64,000 nt of DNA from the NCBI GenBank assembly GCA_035553515.1, contig DATNDG010000052.1:1-64000 (forward strand), given 5' to 3'. The position numbers and the translations under genes are program-made. The notes beneath the pieces were generated by a model. It was not told where the DNA came from. It made no database searches and worked only from the letters and a program-made list of their open reading frames with translations. Each line of letters opens with the position of its first letter. Positions within the stretch are counted from its first letter, which is position 1. Source of the DNA: DAHUYF01 sp035553515. Lineage in GTDB: Bacteria > Pseudomonadota > Alphaproteobacteria > ATCC43930 > CGMCC-115725. Of the stretch, positions 6,972 through 15,391 are shown piece after piece.

Positions 6972-8804
6972 TCAGCGCCCGACGGCGTAACCCTGCATGC
7001 CGCGCGGATTGGCGCCGGCCTTGAGCACCGTGCCTTCCGGCGTCTTCTCTGCGGCGCAGGCGGAAAGCCTGCCCTCCGACCAATCCTCGCCCAGTTGCAC
7101 CTGGTGCCCGCGCCGGCGCAGCTCGGCCACGGTGGCCGCGGGAAAGCGGCCTTCGAGCGCGAGAAAGCCGGGCTTGGCCGCGCGCGGCCAGAACGAGCTC
7201 GGCATGTGCTCGGTGTGGAAGGCGGGGCAGTCGATCGCCTCCTGCAGGTTCATGCCGTGATCGACATGGTGCAGGAAGAGGAGCAGCGACCATTGGTCCT
7301 GCTGATCGCCGCCCGGCGTGCCGAAGGCCATATAGGGCTCGCCCGATTTGAGCGCGAAGGACGGGGTGAGCGTGCTGCGCGGCCGCCTGCCGGGCGCGAG
7401 GCTCAGCGGCAGCCCCTCTTCGAGCCAGAACATCTGCATCCTTGTGCCAAGCGCAAATCCGAGCTCCGGGATCGCCGGCGAGCTGTGCAGCCAGCCGCCG
7501 CTCGGCGTCGCCGAGATCATGTTGCCCCAGCGATCGATGATATCGAGATGGCAGGTGTCGCCGACGCTCCGCCCGCGCGCATCCACCGCGAGATCGCCGG
7601 TGGTCGGCTCGCCGGTGCCGATGCGCGCCACGGTGGGCTCGCCCGTGCCGAGCGCCGCGCCGCTGCCGGTGGGGCCGCGGTATAGCAGCGGCGCACGGCC
7701 GAGCGGCGCGCCCGGGCGCAGCTCGAGCGAGGCGCGCTCACCGATGAGCGCTCGCCGCCCGCGCGCGTAATCGGCGCTGAGCAGAGCGGCTGTGGGGACA
7801 TCGACGAAATCGGGATCGCCGTACCAGGCCTCGCGATCGGCAAAGGCGAGCTTGGCGCTCTCGACCACGGTGTGGACGAAGTCGGGTCCGGTCGGATCCA
7901 TGGCGCCGAGATCGAAGCCTTCGAGCAACGCCAGCTGCTGAAGCAGCACCGGACCCTGCGTCCAGGGCCCGCATTTGCAGACGGTATAGCCGCGGTAATC
8001 ACGGGTGAGCGGCGCCTCGACCCCGGCGCGCCAGCGCGCCATGTCGTCGCCGGTGAGGAGCCCCTTATGCCGCCTTCCGGAGCTGTCCATCACCTCTTCA
8101 GTGCGGCAGAAGCGATCGATGGCGGCGGCGATGAAGCCTTCCGCCCAGATGCGCCGCGCCGCCTCGATCTGCGCGTCGCGATCGGCGCTCGCCGCCTCGG
8201 CCTCGCGCAGCAAGCGGCCATAGGTCCCGGCGAGCGCCAGATTGCGGAAGAGCCGCCCGGGAACCGGCGGCTTGCCGCCGGGGAGATATAGGGCCGCCGA
8301 GCTCGGCCATTCGGTCTCGAAGAGCGCCTGCACGGTCTCGATCGTCGCGGTGATGCGCGGCACCACCGGATAGCCGCTGCTGGCATAGCCCAGCGCCGGC
8401 GCCATCACTTCGCCGAGACGCAGCGTGCCATGCTCCAGCAGCAACCGCATCCAGGCATCGAAGGCACCCGGCACGCAGGCGGCGAGAAGACCGGTGCCGG
8501 GAATGAGATCGAGGCCGAGCGAACGGAAGCGCGCGATGGTGGCGTCGGCCGGGCTCACCCCCTGGCCGCAGATCACCTCGACCGCGCCCTTGCGCCGATC
8601 CCAGAGGATCATCGGCGCCTCGCCCGCCGGCCCATTCAGATGCGGCTCGACCACCTGCAAGGCGAGCCCCGTGGCGACCGCCGCGTCGAAGGCATTGCCG
8701 CCGCGCTCGAGGACGCCCATGCCGACCGCCGAAGCGAGCCAATGGGTCGAGGCGACGACGCCGAAGGTGCCGCGGATCTCCGGTCTGGTGGTGAATTGGA
8801 CCAA
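6972..8804 (-). CDS. Gamma-glutamyltransferase family protein
   Basis: A 610-residue Ntn-hydrolase of the gamma-glutamyltranspeptidase family, which cleaves gamma-glutamyl bonds (glutathione or related amides) after autoprocessing. The maturation and catalytic Thr is visible as VGDTCHLDIIDRWGN, Thr at residue 417, followed by the substrate-binding block SATPSGGWLHSSPAIPELG. N-terminal GVVASTHWLASAVGMGVLERG is also typical. There is no signal peptide, so it resembles cytoplasmic YwrD-like members rather than periplasmic Ggt. A short internal repeat (GTGEPTVARIGTGEPT) precedes the Thr. The gene is divergent from the MFS transporter, with a 181-bp shared intergenic region. Confidence 0.9.
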   Translation of the reverse strand: MVQFTTRPEIRGTFGVVASTHWLASAVGMGVLERGGNAFDAAVATGLALQVVEPHLNGPAGEAPMILWDRRKGAVEVICGQGVSPADATIARFRSLGLDLIPGTGLLAACVPGAFDAWMRLLLEHGTLRLGEVMAPALGYASSGYPVVPRITATIETVQALFETEWPSSAALYLPGGKPPVPGRLFRNLALAGTYGRLLREAEAASADRDAQIEAARRIWAEGFIAAAIDRFCRTEEVMDSSGRRHKGLLTGDDMARWRAGVEAPLTRDYRGYTVCKCGPWTQGPVLLQQLALLEGFDLGAMDPTGPDFVHTVVESAKLAFADREAWYGDPDFVDVPTAALLSADYARGRRALIGERASLELRPGAPLGRAPLLYRGPTGSGAALGTGEPTVARIGTGEPTTGDLAVDARGRSVGDTCHLDIIDRWGNMISATPSGGWLHSSPAIPELGFALGTRMQMFWLEEGLPLSLAPGRRPRSTLTPSFALKSGEPYMAFGTPGGDQQDQWSLLLFLHHVDHGMNLQEAIDCPAFHTEHMPSSFWPRAAKPGFLALEGRFPAATVAELRRRGHQVQLGEDWSEGRLSACAAEKTPEGTVLKAGANPRGMQGYAVGR

Positions 8805-8840
8805 GGCTCGCTTCCCCCGTCAGCTTATGGCACCGTGCGA

Positions 8841-8855
8841 GGGACGGACCGTCCC
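8841..8855. promoter_or_regulatory. Perfect 15-bp palindrome in a divergent intergenic region
   Basis: GGGACGG-A-CCGTCCC is a perfect seven-base inverted repeat around a single A. It lies about 36 bp upstream of the gamma-glutamyltransferase start and 130 bp upstream of the MFS gene, the position expected for a repressor or activator operator controlling one or both. No regulator gene is adjacent, so the binding protein is unknown. Confidence 0.4.
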
Positions 8856-8985
8856 GTCGGCAGATGCCCTGCGTCGTTGGCCACAGCGGCGTGAGGCGCC
8901 GAGGGGCGGATGGAGAGCCGTCACTGTTGCCAGTCGCCAGAAAGAGGTCAAGCCAACCAACGAGCCAACCAAGGGGAGATCAGCC

Positions 8986-10260
8986 ATGTCCGCAACCGCG
9001 GTGACCGCGCCTCAAGCAAGTTCAAGGCGCTGGTGGCAATTGCTTTTCGGCGTCGTCGCCATGATGTCGATCTCGAGCCCGCAATATACCTGGACGCTGT
9101 TCACCGGCCCCCTCACCCACAAGCTCGACGCCAGCCTAGCCGAGCTGCAATGGACCTTCTCGCTGCTCATCATCCTGCAGACCTTCCTGTCGCCGGTGCA
9201 GGCCTACCTTGTCGACCGGTTCGGGCCGCGCAACCTCATCGCCGCCGGCGCGGCCATGTCGGGCGGAAGCTGGGTGCTCGCCTCCTTCGCCAGCAGCCTC
9301 GGCATGCTCTATCTCACCTATGGCATCATCGGCGGCTTCGGCACCGGCATCATCTATGTCGGCATCATCGGGCTCATGGTGCGCTGGTTCCCCGATCGGC
9401 GCGGGCTCGCGACCGGGCTTGCCGCCGCCGGCTACGGCTTCGGCGCGGTCTTCACCAGCTTTCCCATCGACAGCATGATCAAGAGCCAGGGCTACGAGCA
9501 TACGCTGCTGGTCTGGGGGCTGGTGCAGGGCGTCATCGGCATCCTGGCGGCGCTCGGGCTGCGCGTGCCGCCCGCGGGCTATCAGCCGAGCGGCGCGAAG
9601 CCCGAACTGGTGCGGATCGAGCTGCAATCGCGGCGGAGCTACACGCCGGGCGAGATGCTGAAGAACCCGATCTTCTGGCTGCTCTTCGTCATGATGGCGA
9701 TGATGTCGACAAGCGGTTTGATGGTGGTCTCGAATGTCGGCCCCTTCGCCAAGGAATTCAAAGTCGCCGACGTCATGGTGCTGGGGCTGATGGGCGCGCT
9801 GCCGCTGTCGCTCACCTTGTCGCGCATCACCAACGGCGTGACGCGCCCCTTCTTCGGCTGGGTCTCGGACCATATCGGCCGCGAAGGAACCATGGCATTG
9901 GCATTCTTCCTCGAAGCGGCGGCGATCCTCGTGCTCTTCGCCTTCCTCGACAACCCCGTGCTGTTCGTCGTGCTGACCGGGCTCGTCTTCTTCGGCTGGG
10001 GCGAGATCTTCTCGCTCTTCCCGGCGACGCTCACCGACACTTTCGGAACTGAATTCGCGGCGACGAATTACGGCTTCCTCTACATCGCCCAGGGCGTCGG
10101 CTCGATCCTCGGCGGTCCGGCGGCGGCCTTCCTGAAGCAAACCACGGGGAGCTGGCTCACCGTCTTCCTCATCGTCGCAGGCCTCGACGCGCTGACCGCC
10201 CTCCTGGCGCTTACGGTGCTGCGGCGCATGCGCCAGCGGCATCTGCGCATGGCCGGCTGA
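8986..10260 (+). CDS. MFS transporter, OxlT (oxalate/formate antiporter)-like
   Basis: A 424-residue, 12-helix major facilitator. The opening SSPQYTWTLFTGPLTHKL and LVDRFGPRNLIAAGAAMSG match the oxalate:formate antiporter subfamily, whose members exchange small carboxylates. The second half has RPFFGWVSDHIGREGTMAL, the usual repeat of the loop 2-3 motif. The ATG at 8986 follows AGGGGA by 7 nt and begins just before the first helix; an upstream in-frame extension exists but is antisense to the GGT gene and was rejected. The substrate may be a carboxylate handled by the two enzymes encoded downstream on the opposite strand; that is inference. Confidence 0.85.
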   Translation: MSATAVTAPQASSRRWWQLLFGVVAMMSISSPQYTWTLFTGPLTHKLDASLAELQWTFSLLIILQTFLSPVQAYLVDRFGPRNLIAAGAAMSGGSWVLASFASSLGMLYLTYGIIGGFGTGIIYVGIIGLMVRWFPDRRGLATGLAAAGYGFGAVFTSFPIDSMIKSQGYEHTLLVWGLVQGVIGILAALGLRVPPAGYQPSGAKPELVRIELQSRRSYTPGEMLKNPIFWLLFVMMAMMSTSGLMVVSNVGPFAKEFKVADVMVLGLMGALPLSLTLSRITNGVTRPFFGWVSDHIGREGTMALAFFLEAAAILVLFAFLDNPVLFVVLTGLVFFGWGEIFSLFPATLTDTFGTEFAATNYGFLYIAQGVGSILGGPAAAFLKQTTGSWLTVFLIVAGLDALTALLALTVLRRMRQRHLRMAG

Positions 10261-10269
10261 GTCGGGCGA

Positions 10270-11232
10270 TCAGGCCGCGCGATCGGCGGCGCCGGCGGGA
10301 GAGATGCGCGCTTCCGCCAGCGCCGTCCGGAGCCGCGCGATCTCGGCGGCGGGGAGCTTTACGAGCGGCGGGCGCACCACGGCGCGCTTCAGGCGTCCCA
10401 GCAGCACCAGCGCCTCCTTCATGCGGTTGTGCATGTCGAGGAAGGGCGGCGCATAGAAGGCGTGCACGAGCGGGTAGATGCGGTCGTTGATCGCCTGCGC
10501 TTCCGCGAGATCCTTGGCCTCGACCGCGCGCCAGAGCGCCGCCTGCAGATCGGCGATCACGCTGCCGGCGCCGGAGAGCAGGCCCTGGCAGCCCAGCACG
10601 AGCGAGCTCATCAGCCAGGAGCTGTGCGTGCTCAGCACGTTGACCGGCCGCGGCAGCGCGCGAAGCGTCCTGATATGCCGCTCATGCAGCATGGCATCGT
10701 TGCTCCAGTCCTTGATCGCCCGCACGCTCGGCACCGCGTCCAGGACGCGCAGCAGCGTCTCGCAGGGATATCCGAGCCCGCTCGCCATCGGGTACTGGAA
10801 GAGGATGATCGGCAGGTCGGTCGCATCGGCGACGCGCTTCACATGCGCCAGCGCCATCTCCGGCCGGAGCTGCCCGCCCATGCTCATGCTGTTCGGAGGA
10901 AAGAGCAGCAGCGCGGAGGCGCCGGAGGAGGCCGCCATGCGCGCGATCTCCGCCGCCGCGAGGCTGCCATCGGCATAGATGCCGGCGACGATCGGCAGCC
11001 GGTCGCCGATCTCGTCGAGGGTGAGCTCCAGCACCTGGCGCTGCTCCTCGAGGCTGCAGGCATGCACCTCGGAGGCGTGCGCGTTGGTGGTGATCGCGGC
11101 GAGGCCGGGCACGGCGGCGACGTCGCTGAGATGCCGGCGATACTCGCGGGCATCGATCGCGAAATCCTCGTCGAAGGGCAGCAGGCAGGCGGGAATGACG
11201 CCGGCCGGAACGAACGCCGCGAAGCGTGCCAT
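10270..11232 (-). CDS. Dihydrodipicolinate synthase/N-acetylneuraminate lyase family protein
   Basis: A 320-residue class I aldolase of the DapA/NanA family, which forms or breaks C-C bonds next to a pyruvate-derived Schiff base. The family Tyr is in LFQYPMAS (Tyr147) and the Schiff-base Lys in RAIKDWSND (Lys174). The usual TTGE block is altered to TTNAHASE, which argues against a housekeeping DapA and for a catabolic 2-oxoacid lyase or dehydratase. It is 62 nt downstream of the ThDP enzyme gene on the same strand and convergent with the MFS gene. The substrate is unknown. Confidence 0.82.
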   Translation of the reverse strand: MARFAAFVPAGVIPACLLPFDEDFAIDAREYRRHLSDVAAVPGLAAITTNAHASEVHACSLEEQRQVLELTLDEIGDRLPIVAGIYADGSLAAAEIARMAASSGASALLLFPPNSMSMGGQLRPEMALAHVKRVADATDLPIILFQYPMASGLGYPCETLLRVLDAVPSVRAIKDWSNDAMLHERHIRTLRALPRPVNVLSTHSSWLMSSLVLGCQGLLSGAGSVIADLQAALWRAVEAKDLAEAQAINDRIYPLVHAFYAPPFLDMHNRMKEALVLLGRLKRAVVRPPLVKLPAAEIARLRTALAEARISPAGAADRAA

Positions 11233-11294
11233 CGGAGCCTCCTCCTCCCTCGGTTCCCGCCGATCCTAACGCGCCGGCGGCGGCCGCGTCCTCC

Positions 11295-12965
11295 TCAATG
11301 AGCCGCGGCCAGCGCCGCCGTGCGGATCTCCGAGAGGGACTGGCGGATGGTGAGCGCCTCGGGGTCGATGCGCAGATCGAGGATTGCCGGCACGCCGGCC
11401 GCCCGCGCGCGCTCGAAGGCGGCGGGGAAATCGGCGGTGCGCTCCACCGCCTCGCCATAGGCGCCATAGGCGCGGGCCAGTGCCACGAAATCGGGATTGA
11501 AGAGCTCGGTGCCGATGACGCGGCCGGGGTGGTGGCGCTCCTGATGCATGCGGATCGTGCCGTACATGCCGTTGTTGACGATCAGCACGATGACGCCGAG
11601 GCGGCGATGGACGGCGGTCGCCAGCTCCTGGCCGGTCATCAGGAAATCGCCGTCGCCGGCGACGCAAAGCACCGTCCGCTCGGGATGGACGATCTTCGCC
11701 GCCACCGCCGCCGGAAAGCCGTAGCCCATCGAGCCGCTGGTGGGCGCGAGCTGCGAGCCGAAGCGGCGATATCGATGGAAGCGATGGACCCAGGTGGCGA
11801 AGTTGCCAGCGCCGTTGGTGACGATGGCGTCCGGCGGCAGGTGCTCGTCGAGCCAGAGCACGATCTCGCCCATCTGGATCTCGCCCGGCGAGCGCGGCGG
11901 GCGGCGCCAGGCGAGAAAATCGCGATGCGCGGCCTCGGTCGCCGCCGCCCAGGGCGGGTTGTCGATCGGCTTCAGCTCGGCTGCGGCGCGGGCAAAGGCG
12001 CGCGGCGTCGCGTTGATGGCGAGCGCCGGCTGGTAGACGCGACCAAGCTCCTCGGGGTCGGCATGGATATGGACGAGGCGCTGCCTGGGCGTCGGCAGGT
12101 CGATGAGCGTGTAGCCGCCGGTGGTCATCTCGCCGAGCCGCGGCCCCAGCGCGATCAGCAGATCGCTCTCCTTGACGCGCTGCGCCAGCGCGGGGTTGAG
12201 GCCGATGCCGACATCGCCGGCATAACAGGGATGGGCATTGTCGAAGCGGTCCTGGCGGCGGAAGCCGCAGCCGACCGGCAGGTGATTGGCGGCAGCGAAC
12301 CGCTCGACCGCGGCCACGCCCTCGGCATCCCAGGCGCTGCCGCCGAGCAGCAGGAAGGGGCGCTTCGCCTCGGCGAGAAGCTCGCGCAGCCGCGCCATCG
12401 GCGCTTCGCCGGGCCAGGTCTCGACAGGGGTGTAAGGCTGCGCATCGGCAACATCGACCGTCTCGGTCAGCATGTCCTCGGGCAGCGACAGCACCACCGG
12501 GCCGGGGCGGCCGCTGGTCGCCGTGTGATAGGCGCGGCTCAGGAATTCGGGGATGCGCCGGGGATCGTCGATCTCGGCCACCCATTTGGCGAGCTGGCCG
12601 AACATCCGGCGGTAGTCGATCTCCTGGAAGGCCTCGCGCTCGACCGTGTCGCGCGCCACCTGGCCGATGAAGAGGATGAGCGGCGTCGAATCCTGACGCG
12701 CCACATGAAGGCCGGCGCTGGCATTGGTCGCGCCGGGGCCGCGCGTCACCATGCAGAGGCCGGGCTCGCCGGTGAGCTTGCCATAGGCATCGGCCATCAT
12801 CGCCGCGCCGCCTTCCTGGCGGCAGGTGACGAGGCGGATGGAGTTGACGTCGTAGAGCGCATCCAGCACGGCGAGATAGCTCTCGCCCGGCACGCAGAAG
12901 ACGGTGTCGGCGCCGTGAATCCTAAGCTGGTCGACAAGGATCTGGGCGCCGGTGCGGCGGCTCAT
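11295..12965 (-). CDS. Thiamine pyrophosphate-dependent enzyme, acetolactate synthase-like
   Basis: A 556-residue ThDP enzyme with the three-domain layout of acetohydroxyacid synthase and relatives. The N-terminal PYR domain has the activating Glu (CRQEGGAAMMADAYGKL, Glu51). The C-terminal domain has the ThDP/Mg motif GDGDFLMTGQ at 437 to NN at 464-465. There is no small regulatory subunit gene beside it, so it is probably not the biosynthetic IlvB. Decarboxylation of a 2-oxoacid linked to the neighbouring DapA-family enzyme is plausible but unproven. The ATG at 12965 was chosen because GAGGAG precedes it and the family start (GAQILVDQL) follows at once. Confidence 0.85.
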   Translation of the reverse strand: MSRRTGAQILVDQLRIHGADTVFCVPGESYLAVLDALYDVNSIRLVTCRQEGGAAMMADAYGKLTGEPGLCMVTRGPGATNASAGLHVARQDSTPLILFIGQVARDTVEREAFQEIDYRRMFGQLAKWVAEIDDPRRIPEFLSRAYHTATSGRPGPVVLSLPEDMLTETVDVADAQPYTPVETWPGEAPMARLRELLAEAKRPFLLLGGSAWDAEGVAAVERFAAANHLPVGCGFRRQDRFDNAHPCYAGDVGIGLNPALAQRVKESDLLIALGPRLGEMTTGGYTLIDLPTPRQRLVHIHADPEELGRVYQPALAINATPRAFARAAAELKPIDNPPWAAATEAAHRDFLAWRRPPRSPGEIQMGEIVLWLDEHLPPDAIVTNGAGNFATWVHRFHRYRRFGSQLAPTSGSMGYGFPAAVAAKIVHPERTVLCVAGDGDFLMTGQELATAVHRRLGVIVLIVNNGMYGTIRMHQERHHPGRVIGTELFNPDFVALARAYGAYGEAVERTADFPAAFERARAAGVPAILDLRIDPEALTIRQSLSEIRTAALAAAH

Positions 12966-13023
12966 GCGGCTCTCCTCGGTGGCTCGCGGCAGAGACGTAT
13001 TGGAGAATTCCGCCGCAGGCAAC

Positions 13024-13044
13024 CCCCGCCGCTTCCGCGGGCGG
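13024..13044. terminator. Possible hairpin between FTR1 and the ThDP gene
   Basis: On the minus strand a CCGCC...GGCGG hairpin follows the iron permease stop immediately. It has no T-run and could be a weak or Rho-assisted terminator separating the iron operon from the ThDP enzyme gene. Low confidence. Confidence 0.25.
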
Positions 13045-13884
13045 CTACTCGGCCGGACGGGCGACCGGCTTGGAGCGCGGGGCGCTGCGCCCGAGCAGCC
13101 GCATCAGGCTGCCGATCACCAGAATGGTCGCGAGATAGAAGACGACCTGAATGCCGGCCGGCTGCGCCACATAGCCCACCAGCGTGTGCAGCACCTGGCC
13201 GGGAATGCTCTGCTCGCTCAGCAGGAAGGAGGAGTCCCAGAGATTGGTGCCGAGCGCCGGCAGCCAGTCGGCCTGCACCAGGAAGGAGGCGCCCTGCGCG
13301 GCCATGCCGGCGGCGAGCAGCAGGATGAGCCAGCTCGTCACGGTGAAGAGGTGGCGCAGGGGAATGCGCAGCAATCCCAGGTAAAGCGCCGTCCCCGTCG
13401 CCACCCCGGCAAAGAGCCCCACCGCGAGGCCGCCGGCGAAGCTCGCCGGCGAGATGGCGCTCGCCGCAAGGATGCCATAGAGGAAGAGCACGAGCTCCGA
13501 GCCCTCGCGCAGCACGGCGAGCCCGACGACGACGGCGAGCGCGTAAAGCGGCCGCGTCCCGGCCAAGACCAGCTTGCCGACATCACCCGCCTCGATCGCC
13601 AGCTCGCGGCCGTGGCGTCCCATCCAGATATTGTGCCAGCCGAGCATGCAGACGGCGGTGAACAGCACCGCGGCGTCGAACAGCTCCTGCCCGTTGCCGT
13701 GCAGCGCGCCGGAGATTTCGCTGGCGAAGGCGGCGACCAGCATCGCGCCCAGGATGCCCGCCGCGATGCCGGTGGCGACCCAGCGCCCGCGCCCCCTTAC
13801 CCCTTCGCTGGCGGCGAGCACGACACCGACGATGAGCGACGCCTCGAGAACCTCGCGAAAGACGATGATGGCCGTCGCAAGCAT
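13045..13884 (-). CDS. FTR1 family high-affinity iron permease
   Basis: A 279-residue seven-helix inner-membrane permease of the FTR1/EfeU family. Two REXXE iron-binding motifs are visible: REVLE at residues 10-14 in helix 1 and REGSE at 126-130 in helix 4. It is translated 10 nt after the cupredoxin gene, and the two form a compact iron-uptake operon. In E. coli EfeUOB the permease works with EfeO and EfeB; here the cupredoxin stands in for EfeO, and no EfeB or multicopper oxidase is visible. Iron in the ferrous or ferric state is the expected cargo. Confidence 0.9.
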   Translation of the reverse strand: MLATAIIVFREVLEASLIVGVVLAASEGVRGRGRWVATGIAAGILGAMLVAAFASEISGALHGNGQELFDAAVLFTAVCMLGWHNIWMGRHGRELAIEAGDVGKLVLAGTRPLYALAVVVGLAVLREGSELVLFLYGILAASAISPASFAGGLAVGLFAGVATGTALYLGLLRIPLRHLFTVTSWLILLLAAGMAAQGASFLVQADWLPALGTNLWDSSFLLSEQSIPGQVLHTLVGYVAQPAGIQVVFYLATILVIGSLMRLLGRSAPRSKPVARPAE

Positions 13885-13894
13885 GATGCCGAGC

Positions 13895-14239
13895 CTATTT
13901 CTTCACCACGATGTGGCCTTGGGCCGTCGAGGAATGGAAGTCGCCGAAGAAATCATAGCTGCCGGGATCGAGCGGGCCGACATAAACGGTGATCTGGCCA
14001 TGGCCGGCCACGACTTTCTCGCGGTGGAGCGAATGGCTCTCGAACTCCTCGGGCGTGGGATCGAGGTTCTTGACCAGGAGGCGCACCTTCACTCCCGGCG
14101 GGACGGGCACCTCGGAGGGCTGGAAGCGATGGTTCTTGATGGTGATCGGGATCGTCGGGTCCTCGGCGCTTGCGCGCTCGGAGGCCAGCGGCGCCATCAA
14201 CGCCACCGCGAAGAACAGCATCACCAAACGCCAAGCCAT
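13895..14239 (-). CDS. Periplasmic cupredoxin-domain protein (iron-uptake partner)
   Basis: A 114-residue exported protein. The signal peptide runs to about residue 26 (ALMAPLASERASA). The mature part is one cupredoxin-like domain, with EEFESHSLHREKVVAGHG, then PLDPGSYDFFGDFH and AQGHIVVKK at the end. This pattern matches the small EfeO-type cupredoxins encoded beside FTR1 permeases. The His and acidic residues, rather than a full Cys/Met copper site, suggest metal binding in iron handoff. The ATG at 14239 follows GAGGGCGGA. Transcription probably starts at the promoter described at 14274-14301. Confidence 0.82.
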   Translation of the reverse strand: MAWRLVMLFFAVALMAPLASERASAEDPTIPITIKNHRFQPSEVPVPPGVKVRLLVKNLDPTPEEFESHSLHREKVVAGHGQITVYVGPLDPGSYDFFGDFHSSTAQGHIVVKK

Positions 14240-14257
14240 TCCGCCCTCACCCTGCAA

Positions 14258-14301
14258 TTGCGAAGCGTTTGCAAATATAGCGCGCCGCCTCGCCGCGTCA
14301 A
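14258..14301 (-). promoter_or_regulatory. Sigma70-like promoter with overlapping inverted repeat (iron operon)
   Basis: Reading the minus strand, TTGACG (14301-14296), a 16-bp spacer and TATATT (14279-14274) form a strong promoter with a predicted start near 14267. An imperfect inverted repeat, TTGC-N9-GCAA, lies at 14258-14274 across the start point, where a repressor would block transcription. In alphaproteobacteria iron uptake genes are often controlled by Fur/Mur, Irr or RirA, but the site cannot be assigned to one of them by eye. Confidence 0.55.
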
Positions 14302-14441
14302 GGCCCGAGCAGCCGCCACGCGGTCGCGGCAGGGCCGGTGCAGGAGGCCCGGCGGCGCGGCTCCCCGAAATACGCATTTTCCCTGACCTAACAGGATGTT
14401 AAGTTGCGGGCGACAGACCCTTCGGCAATGGTCTCCCCGGC

Positions 14442-14771
14442 ATGATGCGGCAAGGCGGCACGAGGCTTTTTGCGACCGGCGGCAGCGCCGCCCGGCTCGC
14501 GGCGGTGCTGGTCGTGCTGTTGTTGTGCGGCTGCAGCAGCATCGTCATCCCGATGGAGCCGGCAATCCCGGCGGCAGACAGCGGCCCCGATCCCGCGGTT
14601 TCGGAAAACCCGGCACAGGCCGATGCGGTTATGACCTGCGACACGATCGCCACCGAGCGTGCCGGCATCGCCGCCAGCCTCAAGGAAATGGGCGACAGTG
14701 CGGCGGCGGCGAAGTTGCGCCGGCGAGACGGCGAGCTCGCCAGCGTCGCGGCGCTGAAGCGCTGTCCCTGA
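14442..14771 (+). CDS. Small predicted lipoprotein
   Basis: A 109-residue protein with a hydrophobic leader and a lipobox (LLLCGC|SS at about residues 26-31), so probably lipidated and envelope-anchored. The remainder is short, Ala-rich and contains two further Cys (MTCDTI and the C-terminal KRCP) that could pair. Two Met codons in tandem open it; no strong ribosome binding site is visible. I do not recognise the family. It lies alone between the cupredoxin operon (divergent) and a SnoaL-like gene downstream. Confidence 0.6.
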   Translation: MMRQGGTRLFATGGSAARLAAVLVVLLLCGCSSIVIPMEPAIPAADSGPDPAVSENPAQADAVMTCDTIATERAGIAASLKEMGDSAAAAKLRRRDGELASVAALKRCP

Positions 14772-14859
14772 ACCGCGTCGGCAGCGGGAACCGCTTCAGC
14801 ACTGGCGTCCGGCGCCGCTCTGCTCCATCATCGCGGGCAACGCCGCCGGAGAGCCGCAG

Positions 14860-15243
14860 ATGACCGAGACCGACGCGGTGCTCGACGCCAATCTCGAATT
14901 CTACCGCGCCTTCACCACCCGCGATCTCGCCGCCATGGACCGCGTCTGGGCGCGCAAGGCGGAAGTCCTCTGCACCCATCCGGGCTGGATCGCGCTTTCC
15001 GGACGCAAGACGGTGATGGCGAGCTGGCACGATATTCTGAGCAATCCGGAGGCGCCGCGCGTCATGTGCCACGACGACATCGCCTACGTCTATGGCGAGG
15101 TCGCGGTCGTCCTGTGCGAGGAGGAACTCGCCGGCGGTCATCTCGCAGCCACCAATGTCTTCGTCAAGGAGGACGGCGCCTGGCGGCTCGTTCACCACCA
15201 TGCAAGCCCGATCCTGATGCGCGAGATTCCGCGCGCGCATTGA
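14860..15243 (+). CDS. Nuclear transport factor 2/SnoaL-like protein
   Basis: A 127-residue cone-fold protein. The pattern NLEFYRAFTTRDLAAMDRVWA at the start, then WIALSGRKTVMASWHDIL and the C-terminal EDGAWRLVHHHASPI is that of the NTF2-like SnoaL_3-type family (ketosteroid-isomerase fold). Members are enzymes or ligand-binding scaffolds, so the function stays open. The ATG follows GGAGAG. It is downstream of the lipoprotein gene by 88 nt and may share its transcript. Confidence 0.75.
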   Translation: MTETDAVLDANLEFYRAFTTRDLAAMDRVWARKAEVLCTHPGWIALSGRKTVMASWHDILSNPEAPRVMCHDDIAYVYGEVAVVLCEEELAGGHLAATNVFVKEDGAWRLVHHHASPILMREIPRAH

Positions 15244-15292
15244 TGGTGCGCTGGAGCAGGCAAGAAGCATTCGGCTGCAGATTGGCCGTGCG

Positions 15293-15356
15293 TCCTTCGA
15301 CAGGCTCAGGATGAGATGGATTCTTTATGGCACAAAGGATCCCGCCTCATCCTGAG
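15293..15356. repeat. REP-like element with 11-bp inverted repeat
   Basis: CTCAGGATGAG (15305-15315) and its exact reverse complement CTCATCCTGAG (15346-15356) flank a 30-bp loop, preceded by CCTTCGACAG. The core is the same as the tandem units at 6897-6929. The element lies between two convergent genes (the SnoaL-like gene and ndk), where it could act as a bidirectional terminator or mRNA-stabilising stem. The rest of the 148-bp gap shows nothing else. Confidence 0.75.
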
Positions 15357-15391
15357 CGCGAGGCCGCGATCTGGTCTGCGCTGAACGCGGG

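Noticed and set aside
8425..8985. N-terminal extension of the MFS transporter
   Set aside because: It is antisense to the GGT gene and lacks helices; ATG 8986 has a good ribosome binding site and begins just before the first helix.
11226..13328. 700-codon plus-strand frame opposite the ThDP gene
   Set aside because: Antisense to a clear ThDP enzyme; the product shows no domain and has biased composition.
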